A stretch of 64,000 nucleotides of DNA from an uncultured Pseudomonadales bacterium (GTDB taxonomy: Bacteria; Pseudomonadota; Gammaproteobacteria; Pseudomonadales; Cellvibrionaceae), in NCBI GenBank assembly GCA_947488935.1, contig CANLBN010000002.1:558001-622000 (forward strand), in the 5' to 3' direction. The notes beneath the pieces were generated by a model, which was not told the origin of the DNA, made no database searches, and saw nothing but the letters and a program-made list of their open reading frames with translations. Made by a program: the position numbers and the translations under genes. Position 1 is the first letter of the stretch. Each line of letters starts with the position of its first letter. Shown piece by piece: positions 19,409 through 28,746 of the stretch.

Positions 19409-20854
19409 ATGGCAAAATTCTTCGAGGTCAAAAACTCTAAGCGCAATAGCTATCGCTCTAATAAAAGTGCAGTTCAAAGGCTGGAAGGAAATAGCCAAAG
19501 AGTAGAGGCGCTGTCGATTACTCGACTCAGTGATGATGGACGAGGGATTGGCTCTTACAAAGGTAAGACTGTCTTTATTGGAAATGCTCTACCGGGGGAA
19601 AATGTCGACGCTGATATTACCTTTGATAAGAGTAATTATGGCGAAGGACTGGCAACAATTATTCATCAAGCGTCCATGTCTCGTCGCCTACCACAATGTG
19701 AATATTTTAATCAATGTGGCGGTTGTCATTTACAACATCTAGATGCCCGCGAACAACAAACTCTTAAATTAAACAATGTTTTAAATAAGCTAAAACATGT
19801 CTCACACATCACTCCCGAAAAAATACTGCCAATGCTTTCTGGTGATGCCTTTTACTATAGGCAAAGAGCCCGTTTGAGTGTTGTTTATGAGAAAAAAGAG
19901 GTGCTATTCGGGTTTAGAAAAAAAAATAGTAAAGAAATTATTAATATTAAAGAATGTCATGTAATACTCGCCGAATTTAATCAATTGATAGAACCATTAC
20001 GTGACTGGCTAACTAAGCATAAGCCTTCGGTGACGCATATTGAGTTTACTGGTAAGGGAGAGTCTGTAGGAATAGTTATCAGGCATACAAAACATATTGA
20101 CGTACCTATTAGGAAAAGATTAAACGAAAAATTGACAAAATATGGGGTTGCTTGTTGGTTTCAAGAACAAAAAGCAGGAGTCTTAACCGATGCAAATAGT
20201 TTTTTAGTGGACCCTGAACAAAGCTATAGCTTACAGGTGAAGCTAGAAACTGAGACAAAGGAGGTATCCTTTTTATACCATCCACAGGATTTTATTCAAA
20301 CAAATGCACTTGTTAATAATAAAATGGTTAATCGAGCCATAGATTTTTTGCGGCCTGAAAAAAACCACGCACTATTAGATTTGTTTTGTGGGTCGGGTAA
20401 TTTTTCAATTCCTCTATCACTACTTTGCGAGAGCATCATTGGTATAGAAGGGTCCGATAAAATGGTTGCTAAGGCCATTAAAAATGCAAAAATTAATGAT
20501 TGTGATAATGTCTCTTTTAGTGCATCTGACCTATTTGATGAAGCTATAGTTACTCGATTGTTTGACAATATGAGTAGTAAAAAAATAGACGCAATAGTCC
20601 TTGACCCTCCACGTGCTGGGGCAAAAACAATTTGTCAAAATATTAAAAGAATACAGCCTCATAAAATATTATATATATCTTGCGAGCCTAATACCTTGGC
20701 GAGGGATGCTAAATTATTGGCAGACAATGGCTATATGCTCAAAAAAATGAGTACTATGGACATGTTTCCTCAAACGTACCATAACGAAGTTATCAGTTTG
20801 TTTGTTTTGAATAAAAAATATGCAGCGGCTTTAACTAAAAAGGAATTTAACTAG
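19409..20854 (+). CDS. rlmD: 23S rRNA (uracil-1939-C5)-methyltransferase RlmD
   Basis: RlmD methylates U1939 of 23S rRNA. The 481-residue protein has an N-terminal TRAM domain (ITRLSDDGRGIGSYKGKTVFI), the iron-sulfur cysteine cluster CEYFNQCGGCHLQH, SAM motif LLDLFCGSGNFSIPL and the catalytic ISCEPNTLARD with its cysteine nucleophile. A longer than usual basic N-terminus (KNSKRNSYRSNKSAVQR) is noted. relA starts at the next base after its stop codon, so the two are translationally linked. Confidence 0.96.
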   Translation: MAKFFEVKNSKRNSYRSNKSAVQRLEGNSQRVEALSITRLSDDGRGIGSYKGKTVFIGNALPGENVDADITFDKSNYGEGLATIIHQASMSRRLPQCEYFNQCGGCHLQHLDAREQQTLKLNNVLNKLKHVSHITPEKILPMLSGDAFYYRQRARLSVVYEKKEVLFGFRKKNSKEIINIKECHVILAEFNQLIEPLRDWLTKHKPSVTHIEFTGKGESVGIVIRHTKHIDVPIRKRLNEKLTKYGVACWFQEQKAGVLTDANSFLVDPEQSYSLQVKLETETKEVSFLYHPQDFIQTNALVNNKMVNRAIDFLRPEKNHALLDLFCGSGNFSIPLSLLCESIIGIEGSDKMVAKAIKNAKINDCDNVSFSASDLFDEAIVTRLFDNMSSKKIDAIVLDPPRAGAKTICQNIKRIQPHKILYISCEPNTLARDAKLLADNGYMLKKMSTMDMFPQTYHNEVISLFVLNKKYAAALTKKEFN

Positions 20855-23092
20855 ATGGTTCAAGTTAGGCAATATTACTCTGGAGACTTATCTTCCGATA
20901 TTGACATTGGGGAGTGGGCAGCGAGAGTGGCTGAACAAGCAAATTTATCAGAGCCATCCCAAGAAATATTAATAGATGCTGCAGAGAAAGTTCGAATTGC
21001 GGAAAACAAAGCAATAGAGAGTGATAAGATTTGGTCGTCTCACGCAAATAGTTTTATCTCTGGTTTAGAGATGGCTGATATCTTATCGGATTTACAATTA
21101 GATCAAGATGCCATTGTCGCCGCTATTGTCTATCGGAGTGTACGCGAAAATAAACTTTCTCTTAATGAGGTGACGAGTAGTTTTGGTGAAACAGTCACCA
21201 CGCTTGTCAATGGTGTGTTGCGAATGGCCGCTATACGTTCATTGCGTAATGATACCAATACCGATGTTTTTGGAAAAGAAGCAGATGAGCAACTTGAAAA
21301 TGTTCGTAAAATGCTGATATCTATGGTCGATGATGTTCGTATCGCTCTTATTAAACTGGCTGAAAGAACCTGTGCTATTCGGGCCGTAAAGAATGCAGAT
21401 GAACAATCTAGACGAAAAGTCGCTAAAGAAGTCTCTGATATTTATGCACCTCTGGCACACCGTTTAGGTATTGGCCATATTAAATGGGAATTAGAAGATC
21501 TAGCTTTTAGGTACTTAAAACCCGATGACTATAAAAGAATTGCTCAATTGCTCGATGAAAAACGCCTATCCCGACAGGACTATATCGATAAAATTGTTGA
21601 TGGTCTTAATACACAAGTTAAAAAAAATGGCTTAACAGCTGAGATACATGGGCGGGCAAAACATATTTATAGTATCTGGCGTAAGATGCAGAGAAAAAAT
21701 ATTAATTTTTCAGAGGTCTATGATATTCGTGCAGTAAGAATTATGGTGGAAAACACCCATGATTGTTACGAACTTTTAGGTATCGTTCATACGATGTGGA
21801 GAAATATTCCTCATGAGTTTGATGACTATATCGCAGCGCCTAAAAAAAATGGCTATCGTTCTTTGCATACCGCTGTTGTTGGGCCTGAAAACAAAGTGAT
21901 CGAAGTTCAGATACGCTCTAAAGCTATGCACGAAGAAGCAGAGTACGGTGTCTGTTCACACTGGCGATATAAAGGAACAGATTCGGGTTCTACTAATAAT
22001 GATAGTTACGAACAAAAAATAGAATGGTTACGTCAAGTATTGGACTGGCATGAAGAGTTAGGTATTAGCCCTTTATCTGAGGAAGTTTCCGACTGGGTCG
22101 AGCAGGATCGCATTTATGTTTTTACCCCCGAGGGCCATATTATTGATCTTCCTAAGAATTCGACACCTCTTGATTTTGCTTACCGTGTTCATACATCAAT
22201 AGGTCACCGTTGTCGCGGCGCTAAAGTGAATGGCCGTATTGTCCAACTTAATTATACGCTTAAGACATCGGACCAAGTAGAAATTCTTACGGGCAAAAAT
22301 GAAGAGCCTAGCCGAAACTGGTTAATTGAAAGCTTGGGGTATTTAAATTCATCTAGAGCGCGTGCAAAGGTACGAAATTGGTTTGGCGCTCGGGCACGTG
22401 AGCAAAATATTATTGATGGGCGCTCTGTTTTTGAGAAGGAATTAAAACGCCTAGGACTTGATGCAATAGAATTTTCAAAGCTTGTTAATATGCTTAAGCA
22501 AAAAAGCTTAACCGAGCTCTATGCCAGTATTGGCTCGGGTATTATTAGCGTCACTCAAGTCGTTAATGCGGCACAAAAATTAATTGCCCCAATTAAAAAG
22601 CCACAGCTCCATCTAACAACAAGTAAAGCTAACAATAAAGGCGCTGATATTTATATCGAAGGTGTTGGCAACCTAATGACAACGATTGCTAGTTGTTGCG
22701 ATCCAGTTCCGGGTGATGATATTAGCGGTTATATTACCCAGGGCAGAGGGGTTTCTATTCATAGAATGGATTGCAGAAATTTTTTACAGTTACAAATAGA
22801 TGAGCCTGAACGTATTTTGAAAGTGAGTTGGGGACAGGCTCCTCAAGATAAGTACTCTGTCGATATAATTGTCGAAGCTTATGACCGTACAGGTCTCTTA
22901 CGTGATATCACAACTCTATTGGATAGTGCTCATATTAATGTAACCGCAATGCAAACTTTATCAAATGGAAGGTCTAACACCGTTGATATGATGTTGGGCA
23001 TTGAAATTAAAGATTTTACACAGCTAAGCCGAATTCTCGCAAAAATAAATCAATTACCAAATATAGTCTCTGCAGAAAGAAAGCATTCATGA
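20855..23092 (+). CDS. relA: GTP pyrophosphokinase RelA ((p)ppGpp synthetase I)
   Basis: A 745-residue ribosome-associated alarmone synthetase. The N-terminal HD-fold has AAIVYRSVREN where bifunctional SpoT/Rel proteins have an His-Asp pair, so the hydrolase is inactive, as in other RelA proteins. The synthetase domain has EVYDIRAVRIMVE and the RelA-type acidic EFDDYIA motif. TGS (IYVFTPEGHIIDLPKNSTPLDFAY), a zinc-finger-like CCDPVPGDDI segment and a C-terminal ACT domain follow. It is located between rlmD and mazG, as in E. coli and Pseudomonas. Its last four bases overlap mazG. Confidence 0.97.
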   Translation: MVQVRQYYSGDLSSDIDIGEWAARVAEQANLSEPSQEILIDAAEKVRIAENKAIESDKIWSSHANSFISGLEMADILSDLQLDQDAIVAAIVYRSVRENKLSLNEVTSSFGETVTTLVNGVLRMAAIRSLRNDTNTDVFGKEADEQLENVRKMLISMVDDVRIALIKLAERTCAIRAVKNADEQSRRKVAKEVSDIYAPLAHRLGIGHIKWELEDLAFRYLKPDDYKRIAQLLDEKRLSRQDYIDKIVDGLNTQVKKNGLTAEIHGRAKHIYSIWRKMQRKNINFSEVYDIRAVRIMVENTHDCYELLGIVHTMWRNIPHEFDDYIAAPKKNGYRSLHTAVVGPENKVIEVQIRSKAMHEEAEYGVCSHWRYKGTDSGSTNNDSYEQKIEWLRQVLDWHEELGISPLSEEVSDWVEQDRIYVFTPEGHIIDLPKNSTPLDFAYRVHTSIGHRCRGAKVNGRIVQLNYTLKTSDQVEILTGKNEEPSRNWLIESLGYLNSSRARAKVRNWFGARAREQNIIDGRSVFEKELKRLGLDAIEFSKLVNMLKQKSLTELYASIGSGIISVTQVVNAAQKLIAPIKKPQLHLTTSKANNKGADIYIEGVGNLMTTIASCCDPVPGDDISGYITQGRGVSIHRMDCRNFLQLQIDEPERILKVSWGQAPQDKYSVDIIVEAYDRTGLLRDITTLLDSAHINVTAMQTLSNGRSNTVDMMLGIEIKDFTQLSRILAKINQLPNIVSAERKHS

Positions 23093-23955
23093 TAGAAGAT
23101 AGCCAACATTACACAATTGATGATCTGCAATACCTAATGCAACGCCTACGTGACAAAGAGTATGGTTGCCCTTGGGATCTTGCGCAGAGTTATAAAACTA
23201 TCGCCCCTTCTACTATTGAAGAAATGTATGAAGTTATCGATGCAATCGAGCAAAATGATTTGCATCAACTTAAGGACGAGCTTGGCGATTTACTCTTCCA
23301 GATAATTTTTTATGCACAACTGGGCACAGAGGATAATACCTTCGATTTTACTGATATAACGCATGCAATTACCTCAAAATTATTGAGGCGTCACCCTCAT
23401 GTGTTCCCTGATGGCACATTACAAAGTAAGCGCCCAAGTTCAGTTAATGTCACACAAGAGAGCATTAAAGAGTCTTGGAATAACATAAAGCAAAAAGAGA
23501 GAAGGATAAAAGGGCAGGGCTCTCTTATGGCAGATATACCCAAAGCCTTACCTGCAACAATGCGTGCGATAAAACTACAAAAGCGAGCAGCATCGATAGG
23601 CTTTGATTGGCCGGACACAAAAGGTGTTTATGCAAAAATCAGTGAAGAGATCACTGAGGTAAAGGAGGCCGTTGGCAAGAAAGAGGCACTTGCAGAATGC
23701 TCACAAATAGATGCTAAAGCGATGTCACTTGCGACAGATGCCGTCTCAGAAGAAATCGGCGACTTATTATTTAGTGTGATTAATCTAGCTAGGCACCTAA
23801 AGGTAGAGCCTGAAACAGCACTTAGGCAAGCAGGCAATAAGTTTGAGAACCGTTTTTTAAAAATGGAAAAGATAGCTAAAGAGCAGCAAACGACCATTCG
23901 GGATCAAGATTTAACAAAACTTGAGCAGTGGTGGCAAAATACCAAAGAAGAGTAA
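23089..23955 (+). CDS. mazG: Nucleoside triphosphate pyrophosphohydrolase MazG
   Basis: MazG hydrolyses (d)NTPs to the monophosphate and is linked to the stringent response. The 288-residue protein has two MazG folds. The first shows EEMYEVIDAIE and LKDELGDLLFQIIFYAQL with the metal-binding EExxE and ExxD acids; the second has EEITEVKEAV and EEIGDLLFSVINLARHL. It starts by a four-base ATGA overlap with relA. No mazEF toxin-antitoxin pair is inserted between relA and mazG. Confidence 0.95.
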   Translation: MIEDSQHYTIDDLQYLMQRLRDKEYGCPWDLAQSYKTIAPSTIEEMYEVIDAIEQNDLHQLKDELGDLLFQIIFYAQLGTEDNTFDFTDITHAITSKLLRRHPHVFPDGTLQSKRPSSVNVTQESIKESWNNIKQKERRIKGQGSLMADIPKALPATMRAIKLQKRAASIGFDWPDTKGVYAKISEEITEVKEAVGKKEALAECSQIDAKAMSLATDAVSEEIGDLLFSVINLARHLKVEPETALRQAGNKFENRFLKMEKIAKEQQTTIRDQDLTKLEQWWQNTKEE

Positions 23956-24088
23956 GCTAATGTCTAAGGTCTCTGGCTTGAGATTTTACTGATTGCCATG
24001 TTATCTTACCTCGGTTCTTAGTATAATAAGTTATCGTTTGTTATCCGATTAAGTCAATTGAATGTTATAAACCGTTAGGAGTTAATGA

Positions 24089-24742
<654 letters not shown>

Positions 24743-24787
24743 GTTATATCGAGAGTGCCGATACTGTTAAATTGGCACCTAATCCAA

Positions 24788-24817
24788 AGCCTCTGCTTTA
24801 ACTCGCAGGGGCTTTTT
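24788..24817 (+). terminator. Rho-independent terminator after adk
   Basis: A nine-base-pair stem (AGCCTCTGC / GCAGGGGCT, one G-U pair) with an eight-base loop is followed by a T-run. It ends the adk transcript before tsaB. Confidence 0.85.
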
Positions 24818-24860
24818 GTATTATATATACATCATTAATAACACTAGTATAAACCATCCT

Positions 24861-25622
24861 ATGCCAACTATTCTTGCTATAGACACTTCGACAGACGCTT
24901 GTTCAGTAGCATTAATGAGCGATAAACAAACAATTATAGAATCAAGCGTTATTGCAGCGAGGGAACATACTCAACGCATACTGCCTATGGTTGCTAGCTT
25001 GTTGAATGATCAGGGTATAGCACTTAAAAATGTCGATGCTATCGCTTTTGGCTGTGGCCCGGGTTCTTTTACCGGTTTGCGTATTTGTATCAGCATTGCT
25101 CAAGGGCTTGCCTACGGTGCTGATATTCCTTTAATCCCAGTTTCTAATTTACAGACTATGGCTCAGGCAGCCATACGTCTACATAGTGCTGATCAGTTGA
25201 GTAATAATGAAATAGATGCCAATGCCTGTATTATCCCTGTATTTGATGCCCGTATGGGAGAGGTCTACTGTGCAGCGTATCAGGTGATCAAAAAGCCTAA
25301 TCATATTTTTTTGAACCCCATTATAAACGAGATGGTGTGTTCGCCAGAGGATTGCCAGCAGGCCATTAGTCGCTTGAATTCGTCTAAAATTTATCCCGCG
25401 GGCTCTGGTTGGCAATATGATTTACTCAATAAAATTGAGCTGGGCCAAGAGGTAATAACGCAGCTAAATAAACCTGTTTATTCCAACGCTGTAGATATTG
25501 CTGTGCTTGCCTGGCAGGATTATCAGCTGGGAAAAACCATTAAGCCGATAGATGCAGAACCAACCTATTTGCGTAACGAAGTCTCCTGGAAAAAACGGGC
25601 GCGTATCCGTAAAAAAACTTGA
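24861..25622 (+). CDS. tsaB: tRNA threonylcarbamoyladenosine protein TsaB
   Basis: TsaB scaffolds TsaD and TsaE in making t6A37 of ANN-decoding tRNAs. The ASKHA-fold N-terminus ILAIDTSTDACSVAL and the block FGCGPGSFTGLRICISIAQGLAYG are diagnostic. The frame can be extended to 24816, but that start would lie within the adk terminator. The ATG at 24861 gives MPTILAIDTST, in agreement with homologues, and 253 residues. It is a single gene between adk and uppP. Confidence 0.94.
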   Translation: MPTILAIDTSTDACSVALMSDKQTIIESSVIAAREHTQRILPMVASLLNDQGIALKNVDAIAFGCGPGSFTGLRICISIAQGLAYGADIPLIPVSNLQTMAQAAIRLHSADQLSNNEIDANACIIPVFDARMGEVYCAAYQVIKKPNHIFLNPIINEMVCSPEDCQQAISRLNSSKIYPAGSGWQYDLLNKIELGQEVITQLNKPVYSNAVDIAVLAWQDYQLGKTIKPIDAEPTYLRNEVSWKKRARIRKKT

Positions 25623-25688
25623 TTGCAAACCGATTAAACAACAATAATTTTGCCAAGACTTAATTCACTATTTATGAGCCACTATTGA

Positions 25689-26492
25689 ATGGATATTATT
25701 CACATAATCACCTTAGCATTAATTCAAGGTCTTACTGAATTTTTACCCATATCTAGTTCTGGGCACCTCTTACTACCTTCTGGAATTTTGGGGTGGCCTG
25801 ATCAGGGTTTGGCATTTGATATCGCTGTTCATATGGGAACACTGCTCGCAGTTATTTTTTATTTCCGACAAGATATTTTTAGTATTAGCCGTGCGTGGTT
25901 AACTAGCTTATATAAGCGTGAGCAAACGACTAATAGCCAGCTCGGTTGGTATATTATTTTAGCAGCCATTCCTGCAGGAATTATGGGTTTGTTATTTAAT
26001 GAGTTAATAGAAACTCATCTGCGCACAACAATTGTCATCGCGTTGACAACGATATTTTTTGGCCTATTACTGGGTTGGGCTGACCATTTTTCTCAATCCT
26101 CTGCTAAATATGAGATATCTCAACTGACGATTAAAATTGTACTTATCATCGGTTGTGCACAGATGCTTGCGCTAGTTCCAGGTACCTCTCGTTCCGGGAT
26201 AACAATTACAGCGGCTTTATTTTGTGGTCTGAACCGTGAAAGTGCTGCGCGCTTTTCATTTTTAATAGCAATTCCTATTATTCTTTTAAGCGGCTGCTAT
26301 AAAGCAATGGAGTTAATGGCGAGTTCATTCGTTAATTGGGGCGATCTGTTTATTGGCTTTGTTATTTCTGCTGTTAGTGCCTTTATCTGTATCATGTACT
26401 TTATGAAATTTATTAATCGTATTGGTATGATGCCGTTTGTTATTTATCGCCTAATTTTAGGTGTTGGGTTACTTATATGGTGCTTTTTCTAA
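25689..26492 (+). CDS. uppP: Undecaprenyl-diphosphatase UppP (BacA)
   Basis: UppP dephosphorylates undecaprenyl diphosphate at the inner membrane, recycling the carrier for peptidoglycan and other wall polymers. It is polytopic (about seven or eight hydrophobic segments, 267 residues). The two signature motifs are LTEFLPISSSGHLLL near the N-terminus and LVPGTSRSGITITAAL in the middle; the latter holds the catalytic arginine and serine. Bacitracin resistance is the classic phenotype of overproduction. Confidence 0.96.
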   Translation: MDIIHIITLALIQGLTEFLPISSSGHLLLPSGILGWPDQGLAFDIAVHMGTLLAVIFYFRQDIFSISRAWLTSLYKREQTTNSQLGWYIILAAIPAGIMGLLFNELIETHLRTTIVIALTTIFFGLLLGWADHFSQSSAKYEISQLTIKIVLIIGCAQMLALVPGTSRSGITITAALFCGLNRESAARFSFLIAIPIILLSGCYKAMELMASSFVNWGDLFIGFVISAVSAFICIMYFMKFINRIGMMPFVIYRLILGVGLLIWCFF

Positions 26493-26544
26493 GTGATAAG
26501 TTATTATGTGGTAGCAAAAATTATGCGTAAAAATCAGGTAAAAA

Positions 26545-27852
26545 ATGAATACAAATAACAATACTCAATTAAACGATGGCTTACTTAAATTCTTAAATAA
26601 CTCGCCTACACCATTTCACGCCGTTGTATCTATGGTTAATGAGTTGAAAAGCAATGGCTTTGAAGCACTCAACGAAAAAGATAAATGGGACTTAGAGGCC
26701 GGGCAGGGCTATTACCTTACTCGTAATGACTCCTCTATTATTGCGTTTCGTTATTTCCCTGAAAAAATGGAACAACAGGGATTATCTATGCTAGGTGCGC
26801 ATACCGATAGCCCGTGTTTAAAAGTAAAACCCAATCCAGAAATCAATAAAAAGGGCTACTTTCAGCTAGGTGTCGAAACCTATGGTGGAGTATTGTTGGG
26901 TCCTTGGTTTGATCGAGACTTATCGATTGCCGGCCGTATTATCTACCAAGATACTAGCAGTCAAATAAAATCGAGCCTACTCGATTTTAAAAAAGCAGTG
27001 GCTATTATCCCAAGCCTTGCGATTCATTTAAATAGAGATGCAAATACAGCAAATTATATTAATAAACAAACGCATTTACCGCCTATTTTAATGCAAGCCG
27101 ATTCGGATAAAAAAGTTGATTTTCGAGATATTTTGCGAGAGAAGCTAGAGGATAATGGCATTCAAGATTGCCAAAAAATATTGGATTATGAACTCAGTTT
27201 TTATGGGGTTGAACCCGCAACTATTATAGGCCTCAACGATGAGTTTATTGCATCGGCAAGACTGGATAATCTATTGAGCTGTTATCTTGGTATGCGTGCA
27301 ATTATTGAATCAGAGAATACTCCCGCTTTACTAGTGTGTAACGATCATGAAGAAGTGGGTAGTGCCTCTGCTTGTGGCGCCCAAGGGCCAATGCTTGAGC
27401 AATGCTTGCAGCGTATTATTCCTGACAACGAGCAGCGTATTCGTATCGTTAATCGCTCTATGATGATCTCGATTGACAATGCACACGGTATACACCCCAA
27501 CTATAGTGAGTTGCATGATAGCAATCATGGCCCGATTCTTAATCGAGGACCGGTGATAAAAATCAATTCGAATCAACGCTATGCCACTAACAGTGAAACA
27601 AGCAGCTTATTTAAGCACGTCTGCAATTTAGCAGATACACCAGTGCAGGAGTTTGTAACACGCAGTGACCTTGGCTGTGGTAGTACGATAGGGCCAATAA
27701 CAGCAACAGAGATCGGTGTGAAAACCATTGATATTGGTCTACCTACATTTGCTATGCATTCTATACGCGAATTAGCGGGCACAAAAGATACACACTATCT
27801 ATTAAAAGCACTAACACTATTCCTAACAGAAGATATACAAACGATCAGTTAG
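26545..27852 (+). CDS. apeB: M18 family aminopeptidase
   Basis: A 435-residue zinc aminopeptidase of the aspartyl-aminopeptidase (M18) type, cytoplasmic, releasing N-terminal residues from peptides. Metal and active-site blocks are MLGAHTDSPCLKVKP, SARLDNLLSCYLGM, CNDHEEVGSASACGAQG and the C-terminal LPTFAMHSIREL with its histidine. The YGGVLLGPWFDRDLSIAGR block is characteristic of the family. Full length. Confidence 0.94.
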   Translation: MNTNNNTQLNDGLLKFLNNSPTPFHAVVSMVNELKSNGFEALNEKDKWDLEAGQGYYLTRNDSSIIAFRYFPEKMEQQGLSMLGAHTDSPCLKVKPNPEINKKGYFQLGVETYGGVLLGPWFDRDLSIAGRIIYQDTSSQIKSSLLDFKKAVAIIPSLAIHLNRDANTANYINKQTHLPPILMQADSDKKVDFRDILREKLEDNGIQDCQKILDYELSFYGVEPATIIGLNDEFIASARLDNLLSCYLGMRAIIESENTPALLVCNDHEEVGSASACGAQGPMLEQCLQRIIPDNEQRIRIVNRSMMISIDNAHGIHPNYSELHDSNHGPILNRGPVIKINSNQRYATNSETSSLFKHVCNLADTPVQEFVTRSDLGCGSTIGPITATEIGVKTIDIGLPTFAMHSIRELAGTKDTHYLLKALTLFLTEDIQTIS

Positions 27853-27865
27853 GTATTGTTTATTT

Positions 27866-27893
27866 AGAGGCTATTTGGCTGGACAGAGCCTCT
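27866..27893. terminator. Hairpin between converging apeB and the Fur-controlled gene
   Basis: AGAGGCT (27866-27872) pairs with AGCCTCT (27887-27893) across a 14-base loop, followed by TT. It lies between two convergent genes and could serve either strand weakly. Confidence 0.5.
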
Positions 27894-27908
27894 TTAAGAT
27901 AATAGCTG

Positions 27909-28379
27909 TTAATGCAAGGTCTTAGAATAAGACTCTGACATATACTGCAATATATTCATCCAGTGTTTTGGTTCATGCAAGGTTGAAAAAGCCACGTTAT
28001 TAAGTGGCTGTAAAATCAATTTGCATTCAGCAGGGTATAAATGTTCTGTTAATGTGTCGGTAACAAAGGCAACTAGTGTCGAGACATCAGCAGTATAGGA
28101 ACATTGTCTTAGTACGTACGCAAATTCAATCGATGTTCTTAAGTAGCGTTTTATCGCGTGATTATTATAGGTTTCTTTCAATAAGATATCGCTTATTTCA
28201 AAAGCGTTGCCATAGATGATAAGTGCCTTCTTCCATTGATACTGGCAAACCTGTGCTTGAGCCTCACTCATTAATCGCACCCAAACAGACTCGGCATATT
28301 CTGGTTTATTGATAAACGCCTGCCTGTGTTTAGGGCATAAAAAAGGGCTCATTGTCTTTTCGTGTGCTTGTTTATTCAT
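27909..28379 (-). CDS. Protein of unknown function behind a Fur box
   Basis: A 156-residue soluble, mostly helical protein that I do not recognise. It has an N-terminal CPKHRQAF motif (Cys and His could bind metal), several further histidines and cysteines (VCQYQW, RQCSYTAD), and a helical repeat-like body such as WKKALIIYGNAFEISDILL, which resembles a TPR-like pair of helices. The frame starts at 28391, but GAGG is six bases from the ATG at 28379, which I chose. A strong Fur-box match lies 29-47 bases upstream, so iron-repressed expression is likely. It may be an iron-starvation accessory protein. Confidence 0.72.
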   Translation of the reverse strand: MNKQAHEKTMSPFLCPKHRQAFINKPEYAESVWVRLMSEAQAQVCQYQWKKALIIYGNAFEISDILLKETYNNHAIKRYLRTSIEFAYVLRQCSYTADVSTLVAFVTDTLTEHLYPAECKLILQPLNNVAFSTLHEPKHWMNILQYMSESYSKTLH

Positions 28380-28407
28380 GTAAAGCCTCATAATGACTGT
28401 TTCTTTT

Positions 28408-28426
28408 GCAAATAATAATCATTATC
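28408..28426 (-). promoter_or_regulatory. Fur box upstream of the unknown gene
   Basis: This 19-base site matches the classical Fur consensus GATAATGATAATCATTATC at 16 of 19 positions by direct comparison, including the whole right half. It is placed just upstream of the start codon of the gene at 28379, within its expected promoter. Confidence 0.75.
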
Positions 28427-28746
28427 ATTTAAAAAGTAAACAGTAATTTCTAAAAATAGATGTAGAGTCCTTGAATGGGGTGATGTTACAGGCAAGCAAA
28501 ATCGCCTATATTTGAGAAGTTGACGTTAATACAGGCGCACTTTGCTTGTAAGACTGCCTGTAGGAATAGTACAGAAGAGGAGGTTTTACCTAAGCCTGTA
28601 GCTTATAAAGCCTAGAATATTTTAGAAGGCTAGCAAGAAGGTCGATCCAAAGGCTATATATACGAACCAATCTTTCTCACAAGCCACTTTAAAGAAAGGC
28701 AATAATTTCAGGGTAGAGGATATGACGCTTGCTAGTTGACTAAGGG
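28427..28746. other. Non-coding gap with ACAGGC/GCCTGT repeats
   Basis: No protein gene is visible. Four short ACAGGC or GCCTGT copies lie near 28489-28598 in both orientations and could form alternative stems (for example ACAGGC around 28532 with GCCTGT around 28556). The stretch separates the upstream side of the Fur-controlled gene from the 3-prime end of the diguanylate cyclase gene. I see no clear terminator. Confidence 0.3.

Noticed and set aside
21100..21260. RelA as a bifunctional hydrolase
   Set aside because: The His-Asp pair is replaced by Tyr-Arg, and the acidic EFDD motif is the RelA type, so it is synthetase only.
23993..24030. Sigma-70 promoter for adk
   Set aside because: TATAAT is clear, but no -35 box is found at an acceptable distance.
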